From Streptomyces rubellomurinus (GTDB lineage: Bacteria; Actinomycetota; Actinomycetes; Streptomycetales; Streptomycetaceae), in assembly GCF_000961885.1 (NCBI RefSeq), contig NZ_JZKH01000037.1, forward strand, positions 10,284 to 74,283: a DNA stretch of 64,000 bases, written 5' to 3'. The notes beneath the pieces are model-generated. The model was given only the letters and a program-made list of their open reading frames with translations. It had not been told where the DNA came from and ran no database searches. The translations under genes were made by a program, and so were the position numbers. Of the stretch, positions 26,842 to 36,998 are shown piece by piece; position 1 is the first letter of the stretch; each line of letters opens with the position of its first letter.

Positions 26842-28275
26842 CTAGTCCTTCACGGCCCGCGGTACCGCCAGGGTCACCGCGAGCCCGGTCGGCTCGACCG
26901 GGGCGAAGGAGAGCGAGCCGCCGCCGGCCGTCAGCAGGGTCCGGGCGATCGAGAGGCCGAGCCCGGAGCCGTCCACGTTCTGGTGGCGCGGGCTGCGCCA
27001 GAAGCGGTCCCCGGCGCGGGTCAGCTCGTCCTCGGTGAGGCCGGGCCCGGCGTCGGTGACGGTGACCGCGACCTCGTCCCGGCGCACCGACACCCGCAGC
27101 CGCACCCGGCTGCCGGGCGGGCTGAACTTGAGCGCGTTGTCGACCACGGCGTCCAGTGCGGAGCCGAAGCCGATCGGGTCGGCCATGCCGACCGCCAGCG
27201 CCGGGCCGTCCCAGCCCAGCTCGATGCCGCGCTGCTCGGCGACCGGCCGCCAGGCGTCCACCCGGGCCAGGGTGAGCCGGGCGAGGTCGGTCTGCTCGGG
27301 CTCGGGGCGGGAGTGCTCGGCGGTGGCCAGGCCGAGCAGGTCGTCGAGCACCCGGGCCAGCCGGACGCCCTCCTCGCGGACGCCGCCGAGCTCCTCCTCG
27401 TGCCCTTCGGGCAGTTCCAGGCCGAGCACCTCGACCCGCAGCAGCAGGGCCGCGAGCGGGTTGCGCAGCTGGTGCGAGGCGTCCGCGACGAAGGCCTTCT
27501 GCTGGTCCAGGGCGAGCACCACGTGGTCCGCCATCTCGTTGAACGACCGTGCCAGCCGCTGGAGTTCGGGCGGTCCGCCACCGGGCGCGACCCGGGCGGC
27601 CATCCGGCCGGTGGCGATGTCGTGGGTGGCCCGGTCGAGGGTGCGCACCGGGCGCAGCACCCACTCGGTGAGCCGGACGGCCAGCAGGACCGCGACGATC
27701 ATGGCGGCCGTCTCGCCGCCGGCGATCACCAGCCACTTGTGCAGGATCCGGGTGCGCAGCGCCCCGGTCGGCGATTCGCTGAGCACCACCGCGACCACGT
27801 CGCCGTCGCGCACCACCGGGGTGGCGATGGTGAGCGTGCGGTCCCCGGTCCAGGGCCAGACCTGCGGCGGATTGTGGCTGCGCCGCCCGTCCAGTGCCTC
27901 CTGGAAGGCCTGCGCGCCCCAGCCGCCGGCGGGCACCCGCCAGTCCGCGGGGGCGACCGAGATCGGCGACCCGTCGCGCTGGAAGATGCCCAGGCGCACG
28001 CCGTACAGGTCGTGGTAGCGCCGCACCTCGGCGTCGATCGCGTGCCGGCGGCTGACGTCGCCGGGGGCCGGCTCCGGGTCGCCCTTGCGGGCGGCGTCCA
28101 CCGTGCCGGCGCCGGAGGTGGGCAGGTCCTGGGCGAAGCGGGCGGCGTCGTCGAGCCGGTCGACGACCACGGCGGTCTGCTCGCCCGCCGCCACCGCCGC
28201 CGCGAGCGGCAGCCCGAGGGCGGCCAGGACGCAGAGCATGAGGGCGATCAGGATGCCGAGCAGGCGGGTGCGCAC
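26842..28275 (-). CDS. gluK: Sensor histidine kinase of a GluR-GluK-type two-component system
   Basis: A 477-residue membrane kinase. A first transmembrane helix (LLGILIALMLCVLAALGLPL) and a second near residues 180-200 (AAMIVAVLLAVRL) bracket an extracytoplasmic sensor of about 145 residues. HAMP, the dimerisation domain with phospho-histidine in DASHQLRNPLAAL, and the ATPase boxes DNALKFSPPG, DAGPGLTE and GSGLGLSIAR follow. It starts 6 nt after the response regulator and faces gluABCD across the regulator promoter. In S. coelicolor the equivalent pair senses extracellular glutamate and controls gluABCD; the symbol is given by family and context. Confidence 0.88.
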   Translation of the reverse strand: MRTRLLGILIALMLCVLAALGLPLAAAVAAGEQTAVVVDRLDDAARFAQDLPTSGAGTVDAARKGDPEPAPGDVSRRHAIDAEVRRYHDLYGVRLGIFQRDGSPISVAPADWRVPAGGWGAQAFQEALDGRRSHNPPQVWPWTGDRTLTIATPVVRDGDVVAVVLSESPTGALRTRILHKWLVIAGGETAAMIVAVLLAVRLTEWVLRPVRTLDRATHDIATGRMAARVAPGGGPPELQRLARSFNEMADHVVLALDQQKAFVADASHQLRNPLAALLLRVEVLGLELPEGHEEELGGVREEGVRLARVLDDLLGLATAEHSRPEPEQTDLARLTLARVDAWRPVAEQRGIELGWDGPALAVGMADPIGFGSALDAVVDNALKFSPPGSRVRLRVSVRRDEVAVTVTDAGPGLTEDELTRAGDRFWRSPRHQNVDGSGLGLSIARTLLTAGGGSLSFAPVEPTGLAVTLAVPRAVKD

Positions 28276-28281
28276 GTGCGG

Positions 28282-29040
28282 TCAGTGCTCCGCGGAGGTC
28301 GCGGGCGGCGTCCGGTCGGCGGCCGGCGCCGGGCACTCGGGGATCAGCCGGTAGCCGACGCCGCGAACGGCCTCGACCAGCCCCGGCAGCGCGAGCTTGT
28401 TGCGCAGCGAGCCGATGTGCACCTCCAGGGTGCGCCCGTTGCCCTCCCAGCCGCTGCGCCAGACCTCGCTGAAGATCTGCTCGCGCCGGTAGACCACGCC
28501 CGGGCTCTGGGCGAGCAGGGCGAGCAGGTCGAACTCCTTGCGGGTGAGCGGCACGTCCCGGCCGTCCACGCTGACCCGGCGGCGCTCCCGGTCGATCCGG
28601 ATGCCGCGGGACTCCAGCGGGCCGCGCTGCTGCGGGACGGCGTCGGGCGCGGGCACGGCCGCCGCGGAGGGGCCGGCGCCGCGGCGGGCCACGGCGTGGA
28701 TGCGGGCGAGGAGCTCGCCCATGTCGTAGGGCTTGGTGACGTAGTCGTCGGCGCCCAGGTTGAGCCCGTGGATGCGGGAGCGGATGTCGGCGCGGGCGGT
28801 GACCATGATCACCGGCACGCCGCTGCCGGCCCGGATCCGGCTGCACACCTCGAAGCCGTCGCGGTCGGGCAGCCCGAGGTCGAGCAGCACCACCCGGAAC
28901 GGCTCGTTGCCGTCCGGCACCAGGGCGTCCAGCGCCTCGTGGCCGCTGCGCGCGTGCCGGACCTGGAAGCCGTGCCGGCCCAGCACCGCGACGAGCGCCG
29001 CGGCGACGCGTTCGTCGTCCTCGACGAGCAGTAGTCGCAT
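28282..29040 (-). CDS. gluR: OmpR-family response regulator of the GluR type
   Basis: A 252-residue regulator. The receiver has the acidic pocket LLLVEDDER, phospho-aspartate in VVLLDLGLPDRDG and KPYDMGELL. After a variable linker, a winged-helix DNA-binding domain (SRGIRIDRERRRV to RGVGYRLIPE) follows. ATG at 29040 has GGAGGAG 6 nt upstream; an in-frame extension to 29193 is not family-like. It is cotranscribed with the kinase and divergent from gluABCD, the expected target. Confidence 0.92.
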   Translation of the reverse strand: MRLLLVEDDERVAAALVAVLGRHGFQVRHARSGHEALDALVPDGNEPFRVVLLDLGLPDRDGFEVCSRIRAGSGVPVIMVTARADIRSRIHGLNLGADDYVTKPYDMGELLARIHAVARRGAGPSAAAVPAPDAVPQQRGPLESRGIRIDRERRRVSVDGRDVPLTRKEFDLLALLAQSPGVVYRREQIFSEVWRSGWEGNGRTLEVHIGSLRNKLALPGLVEAVRGVGYRLIPECPAPAADRTPPATSAEH

Positions 29041-29419
29041 CCTGTTCTCCTCCTTCCCCCGCGGGTCACCGGGCCGATCGGTCCGGTGCCGGTCCTGCGC
29101 AGTATGGGCCAGTGGGCGGCCCGACGCCAGGGACGGCCGCGCACCGGGCGCGCGGGGGACGCGGCGCACCGGCGCGAACGCCCGCTGTGACATGCCCGAT
29201 CGGCGACCCTGCGAACGGTCCGCGCGCGACGTGTGGCCGTTTCGTGATCCTCAAGTTCCGCTCAGATCGGCTGACGGGGCGCGGTCACCGCTCCTAAGGT
29301 CGGCCCACCGGGGGCTGCGGCTCCGCCGGCCGCGGCCCCCGGTCTACGTACCACCACTGCCACCCAAGGGAGTTGAGCTCCCGGGGTAGGCGTGATTCGA
29401 CAAGTAGGGAGCAGGCGCG
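29041..29419. other. Divergent control region gluR / gluABCD
   Basis: This 379-nt gap contains the gluR ribosome binding site (just right of 29040) and a gluA promoter candidate at 29271-29300. About 110 nt of gluA leader contains a GGGGGC/GCCCCC hairpin-prone stretch near 29311-29340. No gene is seen. GluR sites would be expected here, but I do not recognise a clear direct repeat. Confidence 0.5.
29271..29300 (+). promoter_or_regulatory. Candidate gluA promoter
   Basis: CTGACG (29271-29276) and TAAGGT (29295-29300) with an 18-nt spacer resemble a vegetative promoter, leaving a leader of about 113 nt before gluA. Confidence 0.5.
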
Positions 29420-30193
29420 ATGACCGAGAGCCCGGTCGAGGACTCCATTTCCGCAGCCGCCCCGCTGGTCGTGCTGAGCAAGGTCAACAAGCACTACGGC
29501 GCACTGCACGTGCTCCAGGACATCGACCTGGAGATCCGCCAGGGCGAGGTCGTGGTGCTGATCGGCCCGTCCGGTTCGGGCAAGTCGACGCTCTGCCGGA
29601 CGATCAACCGGCTGGAGACCATCGACTCCGGCCGGATCACCATCGACGGCCACCCGCTGCCCGCCGAGGGCCGGGAGCTCGCGCGACTGCGCACCGAGGT
29701 CGGCATGGTGTTCCAGAACTTCAACCTGTTCGCCCACAAGACCGTGCTCGAGAACGTGGTCATGGGGCAGGTCAAGGTCCGCAAGGTGATCCGCTCGCAC
29801 GCCGAGAAGACCGCCCGCGAGCTGCTCGACCGGGTCGGCGTCGGCGCGCAGGCGGACAAGTACCCGGCGCAGCTCTCCGGCGGCCAGCAGCAGCGCGTGG
29901 CGATCGCCCGCGCGCTGGCGATGAAGCCCAAGGTGATGCTCTTCGACGAGCCCACCTCGGCCCTCGACCCGGAGATGGTCAACGAGGTGCTGGAGGTCAT
30001 GCGCCAGCTGGCCGCGGACGGCATGACGATGGTCGTCGTCACCCACGAGATGGGCTTCGCCCGCTCCGCCGCCAACCGCGTGCTGTTCATGGCGGACGGC
30101 CGGATCGTCGAGCAGAACACCCCCGACGCCTTCTTCACCGCACCGCGCTCCGACCGTGCCAAGGACTTCCTCTCGAAGATCCTGCACCACTGA
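29420..30193 (+). CDS. gluA: Glutamate ABC transporter ATP-binding protein
   Basis: A 257-residue polar-amino-acid importer ATPase. Walker A is GPSGSGKST, the Q-loop is [12 protein letters not shown], the signature is LSGGQQQR, Walker B is [14 protein letters not shown] and the switch is [10 protein letters not shown]. It is the first gene of gluABCD, whose order (ATPase, binding protein, two permeases) is that of the actinobacterial glutamate importer. ATG at 29420 follows GGGAG. Confidence 0.95.
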   Translation: MTESPVEDSISAAAPLVVLSKVNKHYGALHVLQDIDLEIRQGEVVVLIGPSGSGKSTLCRTINRLETIDSGRITIDGHPLPAEGRELARLRTEVGMVFQNFNLFAHKTVLENVVMGQVKVRKVIRSHAEKTARELLDRVGVGAQADKYPAQLSGGQQQRVAIARALAMKPKVMLFDEPTSALDPEMVNEVLEVMRQLAADGMTMVVVTHEMGFARSAANRVLFMADGRIVEQNTPDAFFTAPRSDRAKDFLSKILHH

Positions 30194-30315
30194 CGCTCCG
30201 CACCACCGCGGGGCCGCCCCGGCGACTGCGCCGACCGGCCCTGTCCGCGCACGACTTCCCCCGACGTCAGAGCCCCGTTTGACGCCGTCTCCCAGCCCCC
30301 AGGAGAACAACCCTC

Positions 30316-31224
30316 ATGAGGACTTCCCGCACCCTCGCCGTCGCGCTCTGTGCCCTCGCGCTCACCGCCACCGCCGCCTGCGGCAAGGACGGCTCGCCCA
30401 GCGACTCCGCCAACGCGAGCGCGAGCAACGCCCCGAAGGCGCCGACCTACGTGGTCAAGAGCGACGTCAAGATCGACTCCCAGGTCCTCGCCGAGGCCAA
30501 GAAGCGCGGCCAGCTGACCATCGGCGCCAAGGCCGACCAGCCGGGCCTCGGCTTCGAGGACGTCGCCAGCGGCGACCGCAGCGGCTTCGACATCGAGATC
30601 GCCAAGATGATCGCCGCCGACCTCGGCTTCACCCCGCAGCAGATCAAGTGGCAGACCCTGGTCTCCTCGCAGCGCGAGCCGGCCATCGCCAAGGGCCAGA
30701 TCGACTTCTACGTCGGCACCTACAGCATCAACGACGAGCGCAAGAAGACCGTCTCCTTCGCCGGCCCGTACTACATCGCCGGCCAGGACCTGCTGGTGAA
30801 GAACGACAACACCACGATCACCGGCCCGGACAGCATCGCCGGCAAGAACATCTGCACCGCGACCGGCTCGACCTCGATCAAGAACATCCAGAAGTACAAC
30901 GCCAAGGTCACCCAGTTCGACACCTACTCGGCCTGCGTGGACAAGCTGATGGCCGGCGAGGTCGACGCGGTCACCACCGACGACGCCATCCTCAAGGGCT
31001 ACGCCTCCAAGTTCGCCGGCCAGCTCAAGGTCGTCGGCAAGCCGTTCACCGAGGAGAAGTACGGCGTCGGCCTGAACAAGGACGACAAGAACCTGCGCGA
31101 CGCGATCAACGACGCCATCAAGGCCCACCAGGACAACGGCGACTGGAAGAAGGCGTACGACGCGACGCTCGGCCTGTCCGGCTCCCCGGCGCCGGCCACC
31201 CTGCCGACCCCCGAGCGCTACTGA
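30316..31224 (+). CDS. gluB: Glutamate-binding lipoprotein of the ABC transporter
   Basis: A 302-residue solute-binding protein. The signal peptide ends in the lipobox LTATAAC, anchoring it to the membrane. The PBPb fold shows KKRGQLTIGAKADQPGLGF, GFDIEIAKMIA, FYVGTYSINDERKKTVSFAG and GKNICTATGSTS. Family knowledge points to glutamate or a related polar amino acid. A 122-nt gap separates it from gluA; AGGAGA stands 9 nt before the ATG. Confidence 0.94.
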   Translation: MRTSRTLAVALCALALTATAACGKDGSPSDSANASASNAPKAPTYVVKSDVKIDSQVLAEAKKRGQLTIGAKADQPGLGFEDVASGDRSGFDIEIAKMIAADLGFTPQQIKWQTLVSSQREPAIAKGQIDFYVGTYSINDERKKTVSFAGPYYIAGQDLLVKNDNTTITGPDSIAGKNICTATGSTSIKNIQKYNAKVTQFDTYSACVDKLMAGEVDAVTTDDAILKGYASKFAGQLKVVGKPFTEEKYGVGLNKDDKNLRDAINDAIKAHQDNGDWKKAYDATLGLSGSPAPATLPTPERY

Positions 31225-31275
31225 TCCCCCGCACCGACCAACGTTCCTGACCACTCCTGAGAGGAGGGCCGCCGG

Positions 31276-31926
31276 ATGGGTTTCCTGTTCGAGGACGACA
31301 ACTTCGCGTTGTTCCGCGACGGCTTCCTGCAGACGATCGAGCTGAGCGCGCTCAGCGCGCTGCTCGCCCTGCTGCTGGGCACCCTGCTGGCGGCCTTCCG
31401 GGTCTCCCCGGTCCCGGTCCTGCGCGCCTTCGGCACCGTCTGGGTGACGCTCTTCCGCAACACCCCGCTCACCCTGCTGTTCTTCGCCGTCACCTTCGGC
31501 CTGCCCCGGCTCGGCGTGCACCTCAGCCACCTGACCTTCGCGGTCGTGGCGCTCGGCGGCTACACCGCCTCGTTCGTCTGCGAGGTGATCCGCTCGGGCA
31601 TCAACACCGTGCCGCTGGGCCAGGCGGAGGCGGCCCGCAGTCTCGGCATGAGCTTCGGCCAGACCCTCACCCTGGTCGTGCTGCCGCAGGCCACCCGGAC
31701 CGTCCTGGCCCCGCTGAGCAGCGTGTTCATCGCCCTGCCGAGGAACTCGGCGATCGCCGGCGCGTTCAGCGTGGGCGAGATCTTCAGCACCCAGCAGGCC
31801 TTCTCCGAGAAGGGCTACTCGATCTTCGCGATCTTCTTCTGGGTGGCCTGCGCCTACCTGCTGATCAGCGCGACGGTCGCCTCGCTGTTCCGCTTCCTGG
31901 AGTCCCGACTGGCGGTGGCCCGATGA
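31276..31926 (+). CDS. gluC: Glutamate ABC transporter permease
   Basis: A 216-residue inner-membrane permease of the HisM/GlnP type with about five hydrophobic segments. The ATPase-contact EAA loop reads GQAEAARSLGMSFGQTLTLV. A GGAGGG site precedes the ATG. Its last 4 nt overlap the gluD start (ATGA), so the two permease genes are translationally coupled. Confidence 0.94.
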   Translation: MGFLFEDDNFALFRDGFLQTIELSALSALLALLLGTLLAAFRVSPVPVLRAFGTVWVTLFRNTPLTLLFFAVTFGLPRLGVHLSHLTFAVVALGGYTASFVCEVIRSGINTVPLGQAEAARSLGMSFGQTLTLVVLPQATRTVLAPLSSVFIALPRNSAIAGAFSVGEIFSTQQAFSEKGYSIFAIFFWVACAYLLISATVASLFRFLESRLAVAR

Positions 31927-32771
31927 GTCCGTTCAACCGCACCGCGACGGCCAGCGTCCTCTACGACGCCCCCGGCCCGCGGGCCCGCGCCCGGTACCGG
32001 GTCTTCGGGGTGCTCTCGCTGATCGGCGTCGCCGGACTGCTCTGGTTCGTCTACGCCACCCTGGACGACAAGGGCCAGTTCAACCCGGCCCTGTGGGACG
32101 TGTTCCAGTACAACACCGTCCAGCAGCGGATCGTGGACGGCCTGCTCGCCACGCTGGAGGCCTTCGGGCTGGCGGCGGCCTTCTCGCTCACCCTCGGCGC
32201 GCTGCTGGCCGCCGGCCAGCTCTCCGACCACAAGCCGGTCCGCTGGGCGTGCACCGCGGTCGTCCAGTTCTTCCGGGCGATGCCGCTGCTGATCCTGATC
32301 GTCGCGCTCTACTACGCCTTCTTCGCCACCGACCCGATGTGGGCCCTGGTGCTCGGCCTCACCCTCTACAACGGCTCCGTGCAGGCGGAGATCATCCGCA
32401 GCGGCGTCAACGCCGTGCCGCGCGGCCAGGGTGAGGCGGCATACGCCCTCGGCATGCGCAAGACCCAGGTGATGGCCTCCATCCTGGTGCCGCAGGCCGT
32501 CCGCTCGATGCTGCCCTCGATGATCAGCCAGCTGGTCGTCACCCTCAAGGACACCTCGCTCGGCTTCATCATCACGTACCACGAGCTGCTGTTCGTCGGA
32601 AAGGCCATCGCGAGCCAGCCCACCAACTCCGCCGGCTTCCCCTACATCCCGGTGGTCCTGGTGATCGGCCCGATCTACATCGCGCTGTGCCTGTTGCTCA
32701 CCGCGCTCGCGCGCTGGATCGAGGCACGCGGGCGTCGCGGCGCGAACCGGCGCACTTCGACTGCTGCTTGA
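31923..32771 (+). CDS. gluD: Glutamate ABC transporter permease
   Basis: A 282-residue permease, the heterodimer partner of GluC. It has a longer N-terminal region with an extra membrane segment, and its EAA loop reads GQGEAAYALGMRKTQVM. The C-terminus is basic (EARGRRGANRR). No hairpin is obvious before the monooxygenase gene 122 nt downstream. Confidence 0.94.
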   Translation: MSPFNRTATASVLYDAPGPRARARYRVFGVLSLIGVAGLLWFVYATLDDKGQFNPALWDVFQYNTVQQRIVDGLLATLEAFGLAAAFSLTLGALLAAGQLSDHKPVRWACTAVVQFFRAMPLLILIVALYYAFFATDPMWALVLGLTLYNGSVQAEIIRSGVNAVPRGQGEAAYALGMRKTQVMASILVPQAVRSMLPSMISQLVVTLKDTSLGFIITYHELLFVGKAIASQPTNSAGFPYIPVVLVIGPIYIALCLLLTALARWIEARGRRGANRRTSTAA

Positions 32772-32893
32772 CGGACACGCAGGTGAACTGTTGCATTGCT
32801 GTTCGTGACACCTCCCGGGAGCATCCACGCGGCATATGCGGCAGCGGTAACTGACGCCGGCCGATCGGCCGGTTCGTGCCCGGAGGTCCTCTC

Positions 32894-34606
32894 ATGGACC
32901 CGGTGATCGTGGTCGGGGCCGGACCGGTCGGTCTGGCCCTGGCCCTCGCACTCGCCCGGCACGAGGTGCCGACCGTCATCCTGGACGAGGGCTCCGGCCT
33001 CTGCCCCGAGGGCCCGCGCAGCGTCGTCCTCGGCGCCGACACCACCGCCTTCCTGACCCGGATCGGCTACCCGCGGGCCGTCTCCGACTCCGCCCTCTGG
33101 GACTCCTTCTCGCTCTGGCGGCGGCGCCAGGAAGTGCTGCGGATCGACCTCGCCGACTCCCCCACCTTCCACCTGCCCCAGCACCGCCTCCAGCGCGGCC
33201 TGCGCGACGCGCTCACCGGCACCCCGCTGATCAAGCTCGTCCCGCTCCACCGGGTCGTCGAACTCGAACAGGACCGCGACGGCGTCAGCGTCCGCACCAC
33301 CGGCACCCAGGACGGCTCGACCACCTGGTGGCGCGGCAGCCACCTGGTCGGCTGCGACGGCGCCAGATCCACCGTCCGCAAACTGCTGAAGGTCCGCTTC
33401 CCCGGCCGCCCGGCCGTCGACCGCAACGCCATCGCCACCGTCCGCGTCGACCTGCCCTTCGACGGCGCCCGGCTGCACCGCGAACCGCCGTGGCGCGGCG
33501 ACCGCGAAGCCTCCGCCCGGCCGCTGCCGGACGGCGTCTGGCGGCTCGACTGGCGGCTGCCCCCCGGCCGGCCCGCCCCCACCGAACCGGTCGACCCGCA
33601 CGCCACCTGGCCCGGCATCGTCACCGGCGACACCCTGCTCACCCGGGTCACCGCCACCCTCACCGGCTGGTGCGGCGAACTGCCCCGCTACGAACTGCTC
33701 GCCGCCGCCGACCACACCGCCCAGCAGCGCCTCGCCGCCCGCTTCCGGGTCGGCCGCTGCTTCCTCGCCGGCGACGCCGCCCACCTGCACGGCGCGCTCG
33801 GCATGCAGAACCTCACGGACGGGCTGCGCGACGCCGACAACCTCGCCTGGCGGCTCTCCCTCGCCTGGCACCTTCACAGCGGCGGCCCCCAGCCCGGCGG
33901 CTCGCTGCTGGACGGCTACGAGGCCGAGCGGCGCGGCGCGGTCGGCGCCCGGCTGCGCGCCGTCGACCAGTCCATGCCGCTGCTGCGCCCGCTGCGCGGC
34001 TGGCAGCAGACCCGGCGCTCGCTGCTCGTCGGCGGCTTCCGCAAGCACGCCCCGCTGCTCGCCGACGGCCAGCTCGGCACCGGCCGCTTCGGCGGTGCGC
34101 CCGCCTACCCGGCGGCCCCCTCCGGCGTCCCCACCCGCGTCCCGGTGCAGCGCGGCGCGCGCGGCACCACCTCGCTCAGCGAACTGCTGCCCGCCACCGC
34201 GCCCGGCGTGCTCGTCCCCGACCTGCCGGTGCTCGCCGCCGACGGCACCCCGGACCACCTGCACGCCCGGCTCGGCGCCACCTTCCTGCTGCTGCTGGTC
34301 GCCCCCGGCACGGCCGTCTGGTCCGCCGAACACTGGCTCGGCGCCGGGCTGATGCCCCGGCTCGCCGAGGTCGCCGCCGCGCTGCCGGTGCCGGCCGAGG
34401 TGCTGGTCACCGAGGAGTACCCGGAGGCCGGGCCGCACACCGTGCTGCTGATCCGGCCGGACGGGCACCTGGTCGGCGTCACCCAGGGCGCCGCCGCCGA
34501 GGACCTGCTGGCCCTCGCCGACCGTGCCCGCGGCGGCCCGGTCCCCCTCGCCGGCGCCCCCGAACCGGAGCCCGCCCCCCACCAGCAGGTCGAACCCACC
34601 GGCTGA
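32894..34606 (+). CDS. FAD-dependent aromatic monooxygenase (PHBH fold)
   Basis: A 570-residue class A flavoprotein hydroxylase. Visible motifs are the FAD Rossmann loop VVGAGPVGLALALAL, the LVGCDGARSTVRK (DG) motif and FLAGDAAHLHGALGMQNLTD (GD). A thioredoxin-like C-terminal domain from about residue 400 is as in polyketide and phenol hydroxylases. No biosynthetic genes surround it, so the substrate is unknown. GGAGGT stands 7 nt before the ATG at 32894. A short dyad CGGCCGATCGGCCG lies in the leader. Confidence 0.88.
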   Translation: MDPVIVVGAGPVGLALALALARHEVPTVILDEGSGLCPEGPRSVVLGADTTAFLTRIGYPRAVSDSALWDSFSLWRRRQEVLRIDLADSPTFHLPQHRLQRGLRDALTGTPLIKLVPLHRVVELEQDRDGVSVRTTGTQDGSTTWWRGSHLVGCDGARSTVRKLLKVRFPGRPAVDRNAIATVRVDLPFDGARLHREPPWRGDREASARPLPDGVWRLDWRLPPGRPAPTEPVDPHATWPGIVTGDTLLTRVTATLTGWCGELPRYELLAAADHTAQQRLAARFRVGRCFLAGDAAHLHGALGMQNLTDGLRDADNLAWRLSLAWHLHSGGPQPGGSLLDGYEAERRGAVGARLRAVDQSMPLLRPLRGWQQTRRSLLVGGFRKHAPLLADGQLGTGRFGGAPAYPAAPSGVPTRVPVQRGARGTTSLSELLPATAPGVLVPDLPVLAADGTPDHLHARLGATFLLLLVAPGTAVWSAEHWLGAGLMPRLAEVAAALPVPAEVLVTEEYPEAGPHTVLLIRPDGHLVGVTQGAAAEDLLALADRARGGPVPLAGAPEPEPAPHQQVEPTG

Positions 34607-34611
34607 CGCAC

Positions 34612-34633
34612 GGCCGCCGGACCGCCGGCGGCC
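34612..34633. terminator. Convergent terminator between monooxygenase gene and recX
   Basis: GGCCGCCGG and its complement close an ACCG loop 6 nt after the monooxygenase stop. recX ends at 34726 on the other strand. Confidence 0.65.
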
Positions 34634-34725
34634 GCCCGCCGGCAGCACGCCGCGCACGATCGGCCGTGGAGTCCCGGCGAGGTCCTGTCCGCCCGGGCCC
34701 TCCGGCGCACCGCACGCCCCGGCCG

Positions 34726-35700
34726 CTACGCGGAGCCGTCCGCCGCCTCGTCCTCCAGCGCGGCCCGCACCACCCGGAAGGCCAGGCCCTCCGAGTAGCC
34801 GCGCCGGGCCAGCATCCCGACCAGCCGCCGCATCCGGGTCTGCTGGTCCAGCCCGCGGGTGGCTCGCAGCTTGCGCTCGACCAGGGCCCGGGCGGCCTCC
34901 GTCTCGTCGTCGTAGTCGAGGTGGGCGACGGCCCGCTCGACCAGCTCGGCGTCCACGCCCTTGGTGCGCAGCTCCTGCGCCAGCGCCCGCCGGGACAGGC
35001 CCCGGACGGCGTGCCGGGACTCCACCCAGGCCTCGGCGAAGGCGGCGTCGTCGATCAGCCCGACCTCTTCGAGCCTGGTCAGCACCCCGTCCGCGACGTT
35101 CTCCGGGATCTCCCGCTTGCGCAGGGCGTCGGCGAGCTGCTTGCGCGTCTTGGCGGCGCCGGTCAGCAGCCGCAGGCAGATGTCCCGGGCGCGGCTCTCC
35201 GGATCGGCCGGCTCCTCCGCCCGCCGACGCGCGCCGGAGCCCCCGTCCCCGCTCTCGTTGCTCTCCTTCGCGCCCCGCCCGCGCGACCGCGTGCGCGGGG
35301 CCGAGGTGGCCACACCCCCGTGACCGGCCGCTTCGGCCTCGCGCCACCCGCCGTCCTCGGACGGCGGCCGCGCGTCGTCCTCCTCGGCCGCCACCGCCGA
35401 GCGGCGGCGGCGTCGGCCGGTGGGCAGCTCAGAGGCGGAGACCAGGCCGAGTGCGTCGGCCCGGACCTCCGCCGAGCCCGGTCCGGGCGCCGCGCCGCGC
35501 CGCGCCCGGACCGGTGCCCGGTCGAACTCCGGCTCGGGGCCGGATGCCCTCGCTGCGGTGGACGGGCGGCGCCGTCGCCCCGCGCGGGGCGACGAGGGCT
35601 CCGGCTCCGGAGCAGGCTCCTCCGCCACCGCGGCGAACCAGTCCGACGGGCCGTAGTCGTCGTCCTCGGGGCCGCCGCCCACCGTGTCGTGCTGCGTCAA
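34726..35700 (-). CDS. recX: RecA regulator RecX with long low-complexity N-terminus
   Basis: RecX binds RecA filaments and limits recombinase activity. The three-helix-repeat core is in the C-terminal half (ARDICLRLLTGAAKTRKQLA, LIDDAAFAEAWVESR, RRLVGMLARRGYSEGLAFRV). The first 170 residues or so are Arg/Ala/Pro/Glu-rich and poorly conserved, a length typical of streptomycetes but about twice that of E. coli RecX. The start is uncertain: TTG at 35700, 4 nt after the recA stop, or GTG at 35682. Cotranscription with recA is expected. Confidence 0.88.
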   Translation of the reverse strand: MTQHDTVGGGPEDDDYGPSDWFAAVAEEPAPEPEPSSPRAGRRRRPSTAARASGPEPEFDRAPVRARRGAAPGPGSAEVRADALGLVSASELPTGRRRRRSAVAAEEDDARPPSEDGGWREAEAAGHGGVATSAPRTRSRGRGAKESNESGDGGSGARRRAEEPADPESRARDICLRLLTGAAKTRKQLADALRKREIPENVADGVLTRLEEVGLIDDAAFAEAWVESRHAVRGLSRRALAQELRTKGVDAELVERAVAHLDYDDETEAARALVERKLRATRGLDQQTRMRRLVGMLARRGYSEGLAFRVVRAALEDEAADGSA

Positions 35701-35704
35701 CGGC

Positions 35705-36820
<1,116 letters not shown>

Positions 36821-36929
36821 GGCTTTTTCCCTCGGGTTCTGTGCTGTGCGCTTCATCGTCCTCGACGCTAGCGCGTCCCACTGACAAACGAGCCCGACCG
36901 GGCTCGTCCTGTGGAAAACTCCTCGCCGG

Positions 36930-36958
36930 AGAGTACAAAGAACATCTGTTCGATTCAA
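36930..36958 (-). promoter_or_regulatory. recA promoter
   Basis: On the minus strand TTGAAT (36953-36958) and TACTCT (36930-36935) are separated by exactly 17 nt. The spacer contains the SOS box, so LexA and RNA polymerase would compete. The leader is about 105 nt. Confidence 0.8.
36939..36952. promoter_or_regulatory. LexA (SOS) box of recA
   Basis: Read on the minus strand, CGAACAGATGTTCT matches CGAACRNRYGTTYG at 13 of 14 positions. It lies wholly within the recA promoter spacer. Confidence 0.9.
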
Positions 36959-36998
36959 GCGTCGCACGTTCGGACGCGTGCACCGCGTCCGAACGGGT

